Part shown: positions 52,191 through 61,323 of the stretch, one piece after another | Layout: each line of letters starts with the position of its first letter | Numbering within the stretch: position 1 is the first letter of the stretch | Source: Paraburkholderia ferrariae NBRC 106233 | Lineage (GTDB): Bacteria > Pseudomonadota > Gammaproteobacteria > Burkholderiales > Burkholderiaceae | Direction of reading: 5' to 3' | Length of the DNA stretch: 64,000 bases | Assembly: GCF_000685035.1 (NCBI RefSeq) | Contig: NZ_BAYB01000007.1 | Span: 62,001 to 126,000 of the forward strand | The notes under the pieces: generated by a model | What the model was told of the DNA's origin: nothing | Seen by the model: the letters and a program-made list of their open reading frames with translations, nothing else | Database searches by the model: none | Position numbers and translations under genes: made by a program

Positions 52191-53527
52191 CGATGGCAAC
52201 TCCCGTCAGTCGTGCTGGGCGGCAGCAGCATGTCTCGCTGGGTGATGAACGTGATGCGCTGGCCCGGCTCCAGCCGCAACGTCGGCTGGATGTTCATGTT
52301 GCGTTGAAGGATCGTCTGGGTGGTCTGGGACAGCGATTGGGCCGCTGCCTCCGACAGATCGGTCGACATGCCGCCGTTGATGTTGATCGTCGTGCCGTTC
52401 GACTGGCTCTGGTCGTGACCGATCCAGGCCGCTATACCTGCGATGAGGAACGTCGATCCGAAGATCTTGAAGAAGTGGTTATTGACGTCGGCGCTGACAC
52501 CCGCTTCACCATCGGGATCGTTGCCGGTCAGTCCGTCGAGCCGCATCGTGGCGTGGCGGAAGATCATCCGCGTGGCGGCAATCAGCATCAGGTCCTGACC
52601 GATCGCCACATCGTTGTTCGTGCGACCGAGGATCCGCGTGCCCTTCGGGATCAGCATGCAGCTTCCATTGATGCTGTCGTAGATGTCGCGATCGACCATC
52701 GCGCGGAACGTGCCTGGCATATCGCTCTTCGCGCCCTGCAGGATCACGGTGGGGATCGGTGTACCGCCCATCACCATGTAGGGCGAACTGACCGGGACAG
52801 GGACCAGTGGCGCGCTGTCGTCGTTCCCTTCGCCCTGCTGCCTGATCCAGTCGACGTTGCGATGATCGGTTGCACTGGATACGCTCACGGACTGTGGCCC
52901 TGATACGGGTGGTTCTCCACCGCCGCTCGTAGAGGCGTGGCCCGCCGCCGTTTGCTGGTCCAGGTGTTGCGACAGGTTGTCCGCGATGCGATCGAGTGGG
53001 GAGACGTTGCCGGCGGGCGCGGTGCTGGCGACGCTGCTGGTGTCTTCGTAGGCGACGAGCGACTGGCTCTGCATGGCCTCGATCTGCCGCTGCAAGGCGA
53101 GACGATCCGCGTCGCCCAATCCCGGAGCCTCACCACCATTCCGGTAGTTTCGGGGGAGTGGTCCGCTGTCGTCTCCGGGTGCGCCCTTGGGGATGCCATC
53201 GAGCGGCGTACCGCCCAGCGGGGCGCTCGCGCCCGATGCCGCATCACCCGCACGAGCCCGCGCCAGGTTGCGCTGGTCTTCGAGGCGCTTGCGGATCGCA
53301 TCCGGCGAAGCCTTGGGCTGCCGGGCGTCCGCCTCGATCTGTTCGCGCTCGCGCCGTTCGGCCGCGGTCTCGTGGGGATGGGACAGCGCATGGACGAGGA
53401 CGATTGCAAGCAGCGCCGAGCACAGGACAACGAGCAGCGTTTGCGCGAGGTTGCGGCGAATGCGTGTGAGCTTCGCCGGTTCCTGCGTGAGCGGGGCACC
53501 GCTGTTTTCGGGAGCGGCCATGATCAC
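52187..53527 (-). CDS. virB10: VirB10/TrbI type IV secretion core-channel protein
   Basis: A GTG at 53527 overlaps the VirB9 stop; ATG at 53521 is an alternative. About 446 aa with a cytoplasmic N-terminus, one membrane helix (about 28-48) and a proline/Gly-rich linker. The TrbI/VirB10 barrel includes LIPKGTRILGRTNNDVAIGQ and FLIAGIAAWIG (antenna helices). The end has PGQRITFITQRDMLLPP. It spans both membranes and links ATP use to the outer-membrane pore. Confidence 0.9.
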   Translation of the reverse strand: MIMAAPENSGAPLTQEPAKLTRIRRNLAQTLLVVLCSALLAIVLVHALSHPHETAAERREREQIEADARQPKASPDAIRKRLEDQRNLARARAGDAASGASAPLGGTPLDGIPKGAPGDDSGPLPRNYRNGGEAPGLGDADRLALQRQIEAMQSQSLVAYEDTSSVASTAPAGNVSPLDRIADNLSQHLDQQTAAGHASTSGGGEPPVSGPQSVSVSSATDHRNVDWIRQQGEGNDDSAPLVPVPVSSPYMVMGGTPIPTVILQGAKSDMPGTFRAMVDRDIYDSINGSCMLIPKGTRILGRTNNDVAIGQDLMLIAATRMIFRHATMRLDGLTGNDPDGEAGVSADVNNHFFKIFGSTFLIAGIAAWIGHDQSQSNGTTININGGMSTDLSEAAAQSLSQTTQTILQRNMNIQPTLRLEPGQRITFITQRDMLLPPSTTDGSCHR

Positions 53528-54570
53528 GACTTCCCGTAGATGTTCTTCATGCGGGTCGAGTCACAGCCGAACAGGCCACACCCGTGACCGCGACCATTGA
53601 AGACCCGGACTTCTTCCTTGCCGCGTCTGAGGAGCAGACCGTAAATCGTGATCTGCTGCACTTCAAAGAAGTCGCTCCCGAGCGGGATGAAGCTCGCGAT
53701 TTCGGCCTGGCCTTTTTCATCCATGACGAGGATGGCGGGCAGCTCGGCGTGATGGGGAAACTGCAGGTATGTGAAGCGCCCGTCGTCGAATACGGTCACC
53801 GGCGCAAACGGCGCGCTACCCTCGACCCGATAGTCGAAGTTCGCGCGATCGAGGGGGATGCTCGGGCCGGCCGCGTGCGTGTCGCCGGGCGCGGATGAGT
53901 CCGGCGGTGTGCTTCCATCCGACTGCGTCGCGACATTCGCGCCGGGAACGTTGGCCGGGTACTCAATGCCGAAGGGCGAAACCTGTCCCGCGGTCATCTG
54001 CAAGTCGGTATCCAGGTATTGCCAGGAGACGCGTTGATACGCGGCGTCATGGTCCGACGAACGGAGGTCCAGTTCGTAGCGCCGGCGCGTCGTGATGACC
54101 GTCGCTGCGTTGTCGAGTGCGGGCAGGCGCGCCTCGATGAATACGTCGCGCTTCGTGAGGGCGGTATGTTCGAGCCAGCGTTTGCCGGTGTCGGACAGAT
54201 AGACCCCAACGACCTCTTCGTCGGGACCGAAGACCAGATGGGTCTCTTCGTTCGTGCGCACGAGGACTGGATACCGGTAATCCGGATCATAGTCATAAAC
54301 CACCAGCGACGAATCGTCGGGTGCAGGGTACGGGCCATTGACGTAGGGGCGGTTCGTCGACGTGCGGGAAGTCAACGGATTGGATGCTCGTCGACGCCGC
54401 GCTGGCGCGGGGCTCGTGTCCACGGTCGGCTGCGGTGAGATGGCTGTCACCGCGTTCGCGGGAAGCGGCGCGAGGGGCGTGGATTCTGACGCTGGGACCT
54501 GCGCCGCTGCTGAGCAGATGCATGCGGTGAACAATGCCGCGCAGCACGCGGCAGAAACGACGGGATTCAT
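53524..54570 (-). CDS. virB9: VirB9/TrbG type IV secretion outer-membrane complex protein
   Basis: ATG at 54570 overlaps the VirB8 stop; 348 aa. It has a signal peptide to about 24 (SAAAQ), an N-terminal domain with LVVYDYDPDYRYPVLVRTNE, and a C-terminal CagX domain with FDYRVEGSAPFAPVTVFDDG and FTYLQFPHHAELPAI. The end, GHGCGLFGCDSTR, has two Cys that could form a disulphide bridge with a lipoprotein partner. It forms the outer-membrane ring with VirB10. Confidence 0.88.
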   Translation of the reverse strand: MNPVVSAACCAALFTACICSAAAQVPASESTPLAPLPANAVTAISPQPTVDTSPAPARRRRASNPLTSRTSTNRPYVNGPYPAPDDSSLVVYDYDPDYRYPVLVRTNEETHLVFGPDEEVVGVYLSDTGKRWLEHTALTKRDVFIEARLPALDNAATVITTRRRYELDLRSSDHDAAYQRVSWQYLDTDLQMTAGQVSPFGIEYPANVPGANVATQSDGSTPPDSSAPGDTHAAGPSIPLDRANFDYRVEGSAPFAPVTVFDDGRFTYLQFPHHAELPAILVMDEKGQAEIASFIPLGSDFFEVQQITIYGLLLRRGKEEVRVFNGRGHGCGLFGCDSTRMKNIYGKS

Positions 54571-55307
54571 TGCGTTGCTCCCGGATTGACGCCCGCATAG
54601 GGCGTGAGGCTGAAGTGGGTGATGCGCAGCCCGATGGGGTTGTCCTTTTCTTCGCCGGGTTTCAGCGTTTCGGGCGCGAGCAGGAAGCTGGCCGTGAGCA
54701 GCATCTGTTTCGGTCGGGACGGTTTGCCGTTCAAGCTCTCGACCAGCGTGAAGATCAGGTAAGCGACCCGACCGTCCGGCGAGAACGACGTCGAGTTCTC
54801 GACGAATTCGCGGGTGAGACCAGGCGTCTGCACGACGCGCTGCGCGACCGGGTCGGTTGCGGTGATGTACGTTTCGAGTTCCTGCGTCGCGGCGCCCGAC
54901 GTCCAGCCGAACGCTGCCGGTATCTGACGGGTGAGGGTATCCTGGCTGTCCGCCTCGATCGTGAACACGCGCGAGGCCCACTTCACGAGGAAGTAACGTT
55001 TGTTCGCCGCGGTGACAGAATAGGTTTCCGCATAACGGTCCGAAACCCACACTGCGCCGCCTTTCTCGTCGTGCTCGACAAAATAAGGGCGGGGACCGCT
55101 GTGTGCGCTCTGCACGATCAGCGCCGCGCATTCACCGGCGGCAATCAGCGCGAACGCGACGGCCACCTTGATCGCGAGCCGCTTTTCCCAGATGGGGCGC
55201 TGGAATGCCGCGAACCAGGCGGAGACCGCCTCACCCGTATTCGGTGGTGGCGTGAGATTGGCGCCCGATATTTTGGTGCCGGAAGAGGTGTGCACGCGTT
55301 TGCGCAT
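54567..55307 (-). CDS. virB8: VirB8/TrbF type IV secretion inner-membrane protein
   Basis: The 246-aa protein has a short cytoplasmic N-terminus, one membrane helix (about 43-65) and a periplasmic domain. RYFLVKWASRVFTIEADSQDT and TSFSPDGRVAYLIFTLVES agree with the TrbF/VirB8 fold. It nucleates the inner-membrane complex. It is separated from VirB6 by 347 bases that carry a small gene on the opposite strand. Confidence 0.85.
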   Translation of the reverse strand: MRKRVHTSSGTKISGANLTPPPNTGEAVSAWFAAFQRPIWEKRLAIKVAVAFALIAAGECAALIVQSAHSGPRPYFVEHDEKGGAVWVSDRYAETYSVTAANKRYFLVKWASRVFTIEADSQDTLTRQIPAAFGWTSGAATQELETYITATDPVAQRVVQTPGLTREFVENSTSFSPDGRVAYLIFTLVESLNGKPSRPKQMLLTASFLLAPETLKPGEEKDNPIGLRITHFSLTPYAGVNPGATQ

Positions 55308-55382
55308 CGCCTATTCCCTCCGGCGCGGGTACGCCCGCGGTGCTACACTGGGATCCAGTTCACCTGCTGCGAAGGTGCAGCC

Positions 55383-55652
55383 ATGGCCAAGCTCAAGATC
55401 ATCCTGCTCTATTTCGTGCTGCCGATCCTGCTGTTCGCGGCGTTCGTCCTGTATCAGGTCGGCGCGCAGCATTTCGGCGTCGCGATGATGCTTGCGGGTG
55501 CAATCGCATTCATCGCCTGGGCGTGGATCAGCACCACACCCAAGGAGCGAGAGGAGTCGCTTTGCGCCGACATGGAGCGGCAGCGTCGCCTTGACGATGA
55601 GCGGACAACCTACTATGTGATTCAGGAAGGTTCGAGGCATCAGCATCATTGA
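55383..55652 (+). CDS. Small two-helix membrane protein encoded opposite to the virB operon
   Basis: The ATG at 55383 has GAAGG seven bases upstream; 89 aa. Two hydrophobic helices (about 5-24 and 33-50) are followed by a charged tail rich in Glu/Arg. Third positions are strongly G/C-biased in this frame, and its stop ends two bases before the VirB6 stop. Position inside a T4SS operon but opposite strand is unusual. It could be an entry-exclusion-type membrane protein; this is only inference. Confidence 0.65.
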   Translation: MAKLKIILLYFVLPILLFAAFVLYQVGAQHFGVAMMLAGAIAFIAWAWISTTPKEREESLCADMERQRRLDDERTTYYVIQEGSRHQHH

Positions 55653-55654
55653 AC

Positions 55655-56683
55655 TCACCTCAGCGGCTTGGGCGTAACGTTTCGGCCGAGTAGCCCTTTG
55701 CCGAACCCGGCGGACCCACCACCGCCGCTGCCCGATACAAGAGCGCGTGCAATATCCGGCACCTGCCACATCATGAAAGCCCCCACGCCGCATACCAGCG
55801 CGAGCGCGAGCATCGCGAGGTAGTTCGTCGCGTAGTAGGCGTCACTGTTCGTACCGTTCTGTGCGGCGGCCTGTTGCACGAGGCTCTGGATGCCAGGCAG
55901 TACACCGCTGTTGACGATCGCCATCATCAGCCACGCGACGACCTTGAAGAGCCCTGCGGAAATCGTGAAGCGGAGCCATCCATTGAAAAGAAATTCGCCC
56001 GCTGGCAGGACATACCAAGGAATCAGCACCGGTCCAAGACAGAAGGCAATGTCGAGCAGGAACGAGCCGAACTGCACGACCACCACGAAGATCATCGTCA
56101 TCAGCGCGATCGCGATGACCGCGAGCGCCTTCGCGAGAAATGCGAGCAGGATCAACGGCAGGTTTTTGACGAGGGTCCAGATTGAGTTCAAGCCTGCGGA
56201 GTTCGCTCCGGCATCATTCGCGGCTCCGCACACCTGATGGTCGGTGTTCGGAATCACCACGCCGTCGGGCGTGATGTCCGGCACCTGCTCGCACACCTGG
56301 GCCGCTTCCGTGCGTACACCCTGCATGATGGTCGAGGCGGCGTTGACGAGCGCGCGCAGGAGGTCACCGGGACTGCCCTCGCCACCGGACACACGTGACG
56401 CCATCGTCTGCATGTTGTCGACGAAATAGCTGTGTACGGTGCTCGACCAGGCCGTGAGCAGCACGAGAATCACCGCGCACCGGATCAGATGCCGGAACAT
56501 GTTCGCGAAGAAACCTGGGAAGTCACCTTCGAGCAGCCACAGGAACACGTGCCACGTCGCCATGACGAGGCCGAGCGCGGCAAGCAGATCCATGCCGTCG
56601 GAGAGGAACAGCGTCTGCAGGCTCGTCCCCTTCGCCTGCATCGCGGCGAAGAGCGCATTGAGCACGGAGATGACGTCGTTCAT
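55655..56683 (-). CDS. virB6: VirB6/TrbL type IV secretion polytopic membrane protein
   Basis: ATG at 56683 gives 342 aa with 6-8 hydrophobic helices, including DLLAALGLVMATWHVFLWLL and a dense helical block at 195-330. The central AKALAVIAIALMTMIFVVVV and SGGGGSAGFGKG tail suit TrbL/VirB6. It forms the inner-membrane channel. A longer upstream reading frame is open but starts inside the preceding small gene. Confidence 0.88.
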   Translation of the reverse strand: MNDVISVLNALFAAMQAKGTSLQTLFLSDGMDLLAALGLVMATWHVFLWLLEGDFPGFFANMFRHLIRCAVILVLLTAWSSTVHSYFVDNMQTMASRVSGGEGSPGDLLRALVNAASTIMQGVRTEAAQVCEQVPDITPDGVVIPNTDHQVCGAANDAGANSAGLNSIWTLVKNLPLILLAFLAKALAVIAIALMTMIFVVVVQFGSFLLDIAFCLGPVLIPWYVLPAGEFLFNGWLRFTISAGLFKVVAWLMMAIVNSGVLPGIQSLVQQAAAQNGTNSDAYYATNYLAMLALALVCGVGAFMMWQVPDIARALVSGSGGGGSAGFGKGLLGRNVTPKPLR

Positions 56684-56718
56684 GGTCGTGACCTGTTCGC
56701 ATCGTGGTGAGCGGTTCG

Positions 56719-57003
56719 CTATCGCAGGGCGCCGCCGAGCCGCAGCAACGCGAGCAGCAGGGCGAGCGGCAGCGCGATCCAGGCCGCCGCAAATACCTGT
56801 GGGCTCTCGACATGCACGACCAGCAGTCCGACGAGAAGCGACAGACGTACGCTGCGGGTGATACGCCGGTCGAACGACCAGTGCGGGTCGCGCTCCTCGA
56901 ACGGCACGCGGTTGTGCAAACGGTATTGCTGCAGGGCGTGCAGCACCACGCGCAACTCGGCGGGCGTCGCACAGAGATGGCGGATCAGCCAGCGCAGCAG
57001 CAT
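56719..57003 (-). CDS. Small membrane protein at the trbK position
   Basis: The 94-aa protein starts MLLRWLIRHLCATPAELR and holds two hydrophobic helices, one centred on LSLLVGLLVVHV and one at WIALPLALLLALLRL. In IncP trb operons trbK (entry exclusion) sits between trbJ (VirB5) and trbL (VirB6), exactly here. It lacks the lipobox of TrbK. A VirB-specific accessory is the alternative. Confidence 0.65.
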   Translation of the reverse strand: MLLRWLIRHLCATPAELRVVLHALQQYRLHNRVPFEERDPHWSFDRRITRSVRLSLLVGLLVVHVESPQVFAAAWIALPLALLLALLRLGGALR

Positions 57004-57014
57004 TCCCGGTTCTC

Positions 57015-57818
57015 CTACTGGTCCTGCAGCAGATCGAAATCGGGCGCGCCCTGCATCGTCTGCTGCTCCTGCTGGTTGGTCTGGCCCAGCGCTGCCGCAC
57101 GGGCGGCCGCAAGCTGTGCCGCATTGCCCTGGGCCCGCGACTCTGCGATCCTGTCCTGCATCTGCTGCGCAACCTGGCGCTGCACGAGTGCATGCAGGTC
57201 GACCATCTCACCAGCGAGCACGTTCGACTGCTGGTTGAGCATCTGCAGGCCCTGCACATTGCCCGTGACACCAGGAATCTGCGACTGAATCTGCTGCAGG
57301 TTCTGCGCACGCTGCGCGAGCGTGTCCACGTTCTGCATGTCCTGTGTCAGTTGTTGCTGGTATAGGCCGCCACGAGTCGAGGCGAGGGACGTGTAGGCCG
57401 ACAGCCACTGCGAGGGCGACATGCCCGTCGTGTTCATCTCGGAGAGGCTGCGACCGAAGAGCCCATTCGTGGCAGTGGCAGCCTGCTGCAGTTGCGTGAC
57501 AGCGGTGGACAACGACTGGAAGCTCGCAAGCTGCGTGCGGTAGGGAGCGATGGTCTGGTCGATCAGTGAGGTGGGAACCTGCTTCAGGTTCTGGACCATC
57601 GTCACGTACTGCTGAATGCGGGTGATCTGCGCCTGGACGTTCTGCTCGACCATCTGCGCCTGCTGGGCGACCGAAGAAGCCAGCTCGGCATGGTTGAGCA
57701 ACTGTGTGATTTCGGTGGCACCCCCGTCAATGCCGCCACCGGCGTGAGCCGCTCCAGCGTGCAGCATCATCGAAAGGAAAGCGACGAGCGCCGCGCCGGG
57801 AATTGTTGGCTTAAGCAT
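57015..57818 (-). CDS. virB5: VirB5/TrbJ type IV secretion minor pilin
   Basis: The ATG at 57818 overlaps the VirB4 end by eight bases; 267 aa. It has a signal peptide ending AHAGG (about 26) and long Gln-rich coiled-coil helices (VEQNVQAQITRIQQYVTMVQ and following). A middle loop GLFGRSLSEMN follows. This is the TrbJ/VirB5 arrangement of a pilus-tip adhesin-like helical bundle. Confidence 0.88.
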   Translation of the reverse strand: MLKPTIPGAALVAFLSMMLHAGAAHAGGGIDGGATEITQLLNHAELASSVAQQAQMVEQNVQAQITRIQQYVTMVQNLKQVPTSLIDQTIAPYRTQLASFQSLSTAVTQLQQAATATNGLFGRSLSEMNTTGMSPSQWLSAYTSLASTRGGLYQQQLTQDMQNVDTLAQRAQNLQQIQSQIPGVTGNVQGLQMLNQQSNVLAGEMVDLHALVQRQVAQQMQDRIAESRAQGNAAQLAAARAAALGQTNQQEQQTMQGAPDFDLLQDQ

Positions 57819-60522
57819 GATGGGCTTCCTGTTCCGATGCTGAAATCGCACTCCCGCTGGACTGATTCATCGCATCCTCTATGTAGCGATCTTTCCAGTC
57901 AGGACGCCCGGAATGCAGGTGCCGGTCGAACATGAGCTGGGCGCTCATCTCGGATCGCAGGATGGCGATCGACGTCGGGTCCAGTGGCACCGAGATGCGA
58001 CGTGACGCGCCGCCCTGTTCGATCACGAAGTAGTCGCGTTTGGCGACAAGTTGCTGGATCGTGCGGATCTGGGTGTCGGACAGACCGAAATCGCGCTGAT
58101 ACGCAGTTTTCGCGGACGGGGTGAAATTTTCGACCGGCACGAACACGCGCACGAGCACGTTGTCGCGGATCTGCGGCCAGATCTTCGAGGTCGAGACCTG
58201 CTCGGGCGATTGCGCATCCATCCACACGCAGCCGAGCTTCTTACGCATCGTGACGATCCAGTTGCCGATCTGCGCGGCGAACGTATCGTCGTCCAGCAGG
58301 TTCCAGATCTCCGGAAGCATCACGAGCGTGGGACCGATGACACCCGTGGCGCGCCGCTGCTCGAGCGAATCCTGGATGCGATAGGTCACGTACGACAGGA
58401 ACGGGCGGGCAATGGCCGGACTGGCGAGAATCCGGTCCGTCGCCATCGACACCCAGCGGCCAGCGTTCGAGTCATGGTCGAAGCTGTCGTGCACATTGTC
58501 GAAATAGTGCGCGTGGACGGCTGGACCAACCCACAGTGCCAGTTCGTCGGCGAGTGGACCGGCGGGCAGAGACGCGTGGACCGTACGCAGTCGCCACAGC
58601 CGCTGGTCGCTGCGGCTGCGCGTCGCGGCGAGCGCGGTTTCGAGCTCGCGGCGGTCTCCCGCCGTTACCCGGTAGGTGCCGCGCTGCTGGACGAGCATCA
58701 CGATCCACTCGACGAGGAATTCCCGGTGACGGAGGTCCGCGAGCAGCACGAGCGGGTTCATCTGTGCACGTTCGTCATCGGAAGCGCCGGCTGCGGCATG
58801 ATCGAACTGCAGGTATCGTCCGCCCTGGAGGATCGTCGGGATACGCATCGACAGGTCCTTGTCGAACCCGTACAGCCACGCACCCGGATACTTGCGGAAC
58901 AGCGTCGCGCACAGCAGCATGAAGATCGTCTTGCCAAATCCGGTGCGCCCGCAAATCAGCATGTGCCCGACGTCGGCGAGAAACGCGGTGAACCAGTAGG
59001 GCGTGCCGAACTCGGTGGGAAAGGCGGCCAGCGCGGGACAGAGGGTACCGGTCTCTTTCGTGAGGTGCGCGTTGATCCGGTGGCCGTCCGACACGCCGCG
59101 TAGCGGCAACAGGCGCGCCAGTGCAGCGGTGTCGATGAACGACCATCGCGCGCATTCGCGCCACATGCCCGGGATGCTCGTCGCGAAGGCGGAGAAGGCG
59201 TGGAGAGTTTCGCGTACCGGCGTGAAGTGCGCCGAGCGCAGCGCTTCCTCGACAGCCCGGTGCGTCGTGACTGCCTGCGTCCACGCGGTTTCGACGGTGA
59301 TGTCATCATCGAATGGCGTGGTCTCGAAAACGGGCGAGAAGGAGAGGACTGACAGGTTGTAATACCCGTACATTTCCTCGGCCATCTCGACCTTGCCGAT
59401 ACGTCGGTTGGCGTCGTCCGCAGCAGTCGAGCGGGACTGGTTCTGGCGGGCACCCGAGGTGTCTCCGCCGCGCAGCGTAGCGGCCAGCAGCGAGCGCGTG
59501 TCGAGCCGTCGTCCTTCGTGATAGCGGCGGACGCCGTCGATGAAGCGCATCGCGGCAGTCGGCGTGGTGAGCCGGAAGCAGTGACTGACCGTCAGTTCCC
59601 CGGGCACCTTCAGCAGGCCGTCGAGGCTCTTGGGTCGTACGCTGTCCGGCCAGAAGTCACGCCGGGCAGGGATGCTGGCCGCGATCGCGAAGCGCTGGCG
59701 GCCGTGCGAGTAGAAGTGCAGGTAATCGTGACCGGGACGGACCTCGGTGTCGCACATCGCGAGATCCAGTGCCGGAATATCCGGTACCGGTACGGTGTGC
59801 ACGTGATCGCTGGGCGGCGAGCAGCATGCGTGCATGAATGCACCCAGTGCGTCACCGCGGAGTCGCCGGCAGGCCAGTCGCGGATTGCCGGCGACGAATC
59901 CGAACAGGATATTCTCGAAGGTCTCGACGACGGCAGCCAGTTCCGAAGCTGTATACGCGAAAAGGTACTGGTCGGAAAAGGTGCCGCGCACGGCCTGCAT
60001 CAGCGCCTGCGCGATCGACAGCCTGTCATGCGTCATGCCGTGCGTCACCTTGCCCGCAAACCGGTCGAGTCCGACCTCGGGGGCCAGCGCAAAGGTGACG
60101 AAGTGGCGGTTCGCATAGTTCGCACCGCGCTCGAACGTGTCGCGCCGTGCATCGTCAACGCGCTGCGAGATGGGGTCAGGCATCGGCGCGCTCAGATACC
60201 GGGCACTGCGGCGGCGGTGCACGGTCCACCACATCGTTACGGGCCGGCGCGCGATATCGCGCAACGACGTGATCAGGTTGTCCATGAGTTCGAGCACGTG
60301 GCCGGTCGAGAGCGCATCGGCATCGGGACCCGAGAACTCATACGTCGCCATCACCGACGAGTCCTTGTTGACGACCAGCGAGTCACTGAAGCGGAACAGC
60401 CACGGCACCATCTCGGCGGTCGAGCGGCGGTCACCATCGGTACGCTGCGCGACCCGCTCAAGCGATTCCGCATCGTACGGAGAGAGGGGTAATGGCGAGA
60501 GCGTGACAGAGGGCTTCAGCAC
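57811..60522 (-). CDS. virB4: VirB4/TrbE type IV secretion ATPase with altered Walker B
   Basis: The 903-aa length is normal or slightly long. Walker A ICGRTGFGKT lies near residue 525. The expected Walker B LDEAW is here VMLPEIWNLLDDD: codon CCG at 58312-58314 (residue 737) puts Pro where Asp normally binds magnesium. Glu738 and the rest of the motif are kept, with DAQSPEQVS after it. It powers pilus assembly and substrate transfer. The replacement may reduce hydrolysis or reflect a clade-specific variant. Confidence 0.92.
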   Translation of the reverse strand: MLKPSVTLSPLPLSPYDAESLERVAQRTDGDRRSTAEMVPWLFRFSDSLVVNKDSSVMATYEFSGPDADALSTGHVLELMDNLITSLRDIARRPVTMWWTVHRRRSARYLSAPMPDPISQRVDDARRDTFERGANYANRHFVTFALAPEVGLDRFAGKVTHGMTHDRLSIAQALMQAVRGTFSDQYLFAYTASELAAVVETFENILFGFVAGNPRLACRRLRGDALGAFMHACCSPPSDHVHTVPVPDIPALDLAMCDTEVRPGHDYLHFYSHGRQRFAIAASIPARRDFWPDSVRPKSLDGLLKVPGELTVSHCFRLTTPTAAMRFIDGVRRYHEGRRLDTRSLLAATLRGGDTSGARQNQSRSTAADDANRRIGKVEMAEEMYGYYNLSVLSFSPVFETTPFDDDITVETAWTQAVTTHRAVEEALRSAHFTPVRETLHAFSAFATSIPGMWRECARWSFIDTAALARLLPLRGVSDGHRINAHLTKETGTLCPALAAFPTEFGTPYWFTAFLADVGHMLICGRTGFGKTIFMLLCATLFRKYPGAWLYGFDKDLSMRIPTILQGGRYLQFDHAAAGASDDERAQMNPLVLLADLRHREFLVEWIVMLVQQRGTYRVTAGDRRELETALAATRSRSDQRLWRLRTVHASLPAGPLADELALWVGPAVHAHYFDNVHDSFDHDSNAGRWVSMATDRILASPAIARPFLSYVTYRIQDSLEQRRATGVIGPTLVMLPEIWNLLDDDTFAAQIGNWIVTMRKKLGCVWMDAQSPEQVSTSKIWPQIRDNVLVRVFVPVENFTPSAKTAYQRDFGLSDTQIRTIQQLVAKRDYFVIEQGGASRRISVPLDPTSIAILRSEMSAQLMFDRHLHSGRPDWKDRYIEDAMNQSSGSAISASEQEAHHA

Positions 60523-60890
60523 GGTATCCCCCGGGCGAAGCCTTTCGGTCGGGCGTTGATCTTCTGGCGCAGCAGTTGACGGGGCTCGTAGTAGTCGCCC
60601 TGACGGCTGTATTTCGTATAGCAGCGGATCTGGTCGGGATCATGCCGCACGGCGAGCCAGAGCACAGGGTGCGTGATCAGTACCGCGAGCAGCACCCAGC
60701 CGTTGCGCAGACCTGCTGCGAACGTGATGACGATGGCGCATTCGGCAATGCACCATTTGCGGTCGATCCCGAACAGCAGGAAGGGTTCAAGCATCGTCTT
60801 GCGGACGCGTGTCGAAAGCGGGTCCGCCGGATCCTGCGGATCGGGTGGTTCGCCGGATGCGTCGTGCCCGGAGGAACGAAGCGTTTCCAT
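60516..60890 (-). CDS. virB3: VirB3/TrbD type IV secretion inner-membrane protein
   Basis: The ATG at 60890 gives 124 aa, with an N-terminal Pro/Asp-rich tail. Two hydrophobic segments lie in AECAIVITFAAGLRNGWVLL and AVLITHPVLWLAV. RVRKTMLEPFLLFGIDR is a typical VirB3/TrbD start. The end, YTKYSRQGDYYEP, is also typical. It ends inside the VirB4 start (seven-base overlap) as expected for partners that act together. Confidence 0.87.
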   Translation of the reverse strand: METLRSSGHDASGEPPDPQDPADPLSTRVRKTMLEPFLLFGIDRKWCIAECAIVITFAAGLRNGWVLLAVLITHPVLWLAVRHDPDQIRCYTKYSRQGDYYEPRQLLRQKINARPKGFARGIPC

Positions 60891-60900
60891 ATCAGCCCCC

Positions 60901-61323
60901 TCAGATGCTGCCCGTGCATGCGGCACCATGGTTGAACACCTGCGCCCAGAGCAGCGGCATGTTCAGGATCGCCAGCGTGCCGAGCACGCCGCGCAGCACA
61001 TGCGTCTTGATGTTGCTGCGGCCGTCGTCGAGCAGCCACAGCACAATCGAGCCGACGAGCGCGGAGAGCGAGACGACCTCCAGCAGTTCGTTATCGAGCA
61101 CGTCCTGGTAGACGGTGCACAGGCCACCGTTCCAGATGCCGGCATGCGCGATGGCGGGAATCGTGCCGAGCCAGAGGGCCGCGAAAATCAGGCGCAGCGC
61201 CCGCTGGTGCCGGACGACGAGGGTTCGCCATGCATCGCGCAGATCCGCGCCGTGCTGGGAGAATGCGGAGATGACCCGGCTGGCGCTGCGTGGCAGGCGG
61301 GCGCGACGATGCTGATCATGCAT
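60901..61323 (-). CDS. virB2: VirB2/TrbC major pilin precursor
   Basis: The ATG at 61323 lies inside the VirB11 end and has GAGGAG eight bases upstream. 140 aa with a very long signal region (to AHA at 59-61) and a mature part of about 79 aa. Two hydrophobic helices follow, VVSLSALVGSIVLWLL and GVLGTLAILNMPLLWA. This is the usual layout of VirB2 pilins, with an unusually long basic leader. Confidence 0.83.
   Translation of the reverse strand: MHDQHRRARLPRSASRVISAFSQHGADLRDAWRTLVVRHQRALRLIFAALWLGTIPAIAHAGIWNGGLCTVYQDVLDNELLEVVSLSALVGSIVLWLLDDGRSNIKTHVLRGVLGTLAILNMPLLWAQVFNHGAACTGSI

Noticed and set aside
53524-55131. Longer VirB9 start (535 codons)
   Set aside because: The extra 187 residues overlap VirB8 in another frame; the ATG at 54570 has a signal peptide and an ATGA overlap.
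55655-57310. Longer VirB6 start (551 codons)
   Set aside because: The extension crosses the 94-aa gene and part of virB5 and is Arg/Ser-rich; the true start is 56683.
58051-59103. 350-codon plus-strand frame opposite VirB4
   Set aside because: Complement of a gene with clear Walker motifs; no independent support.
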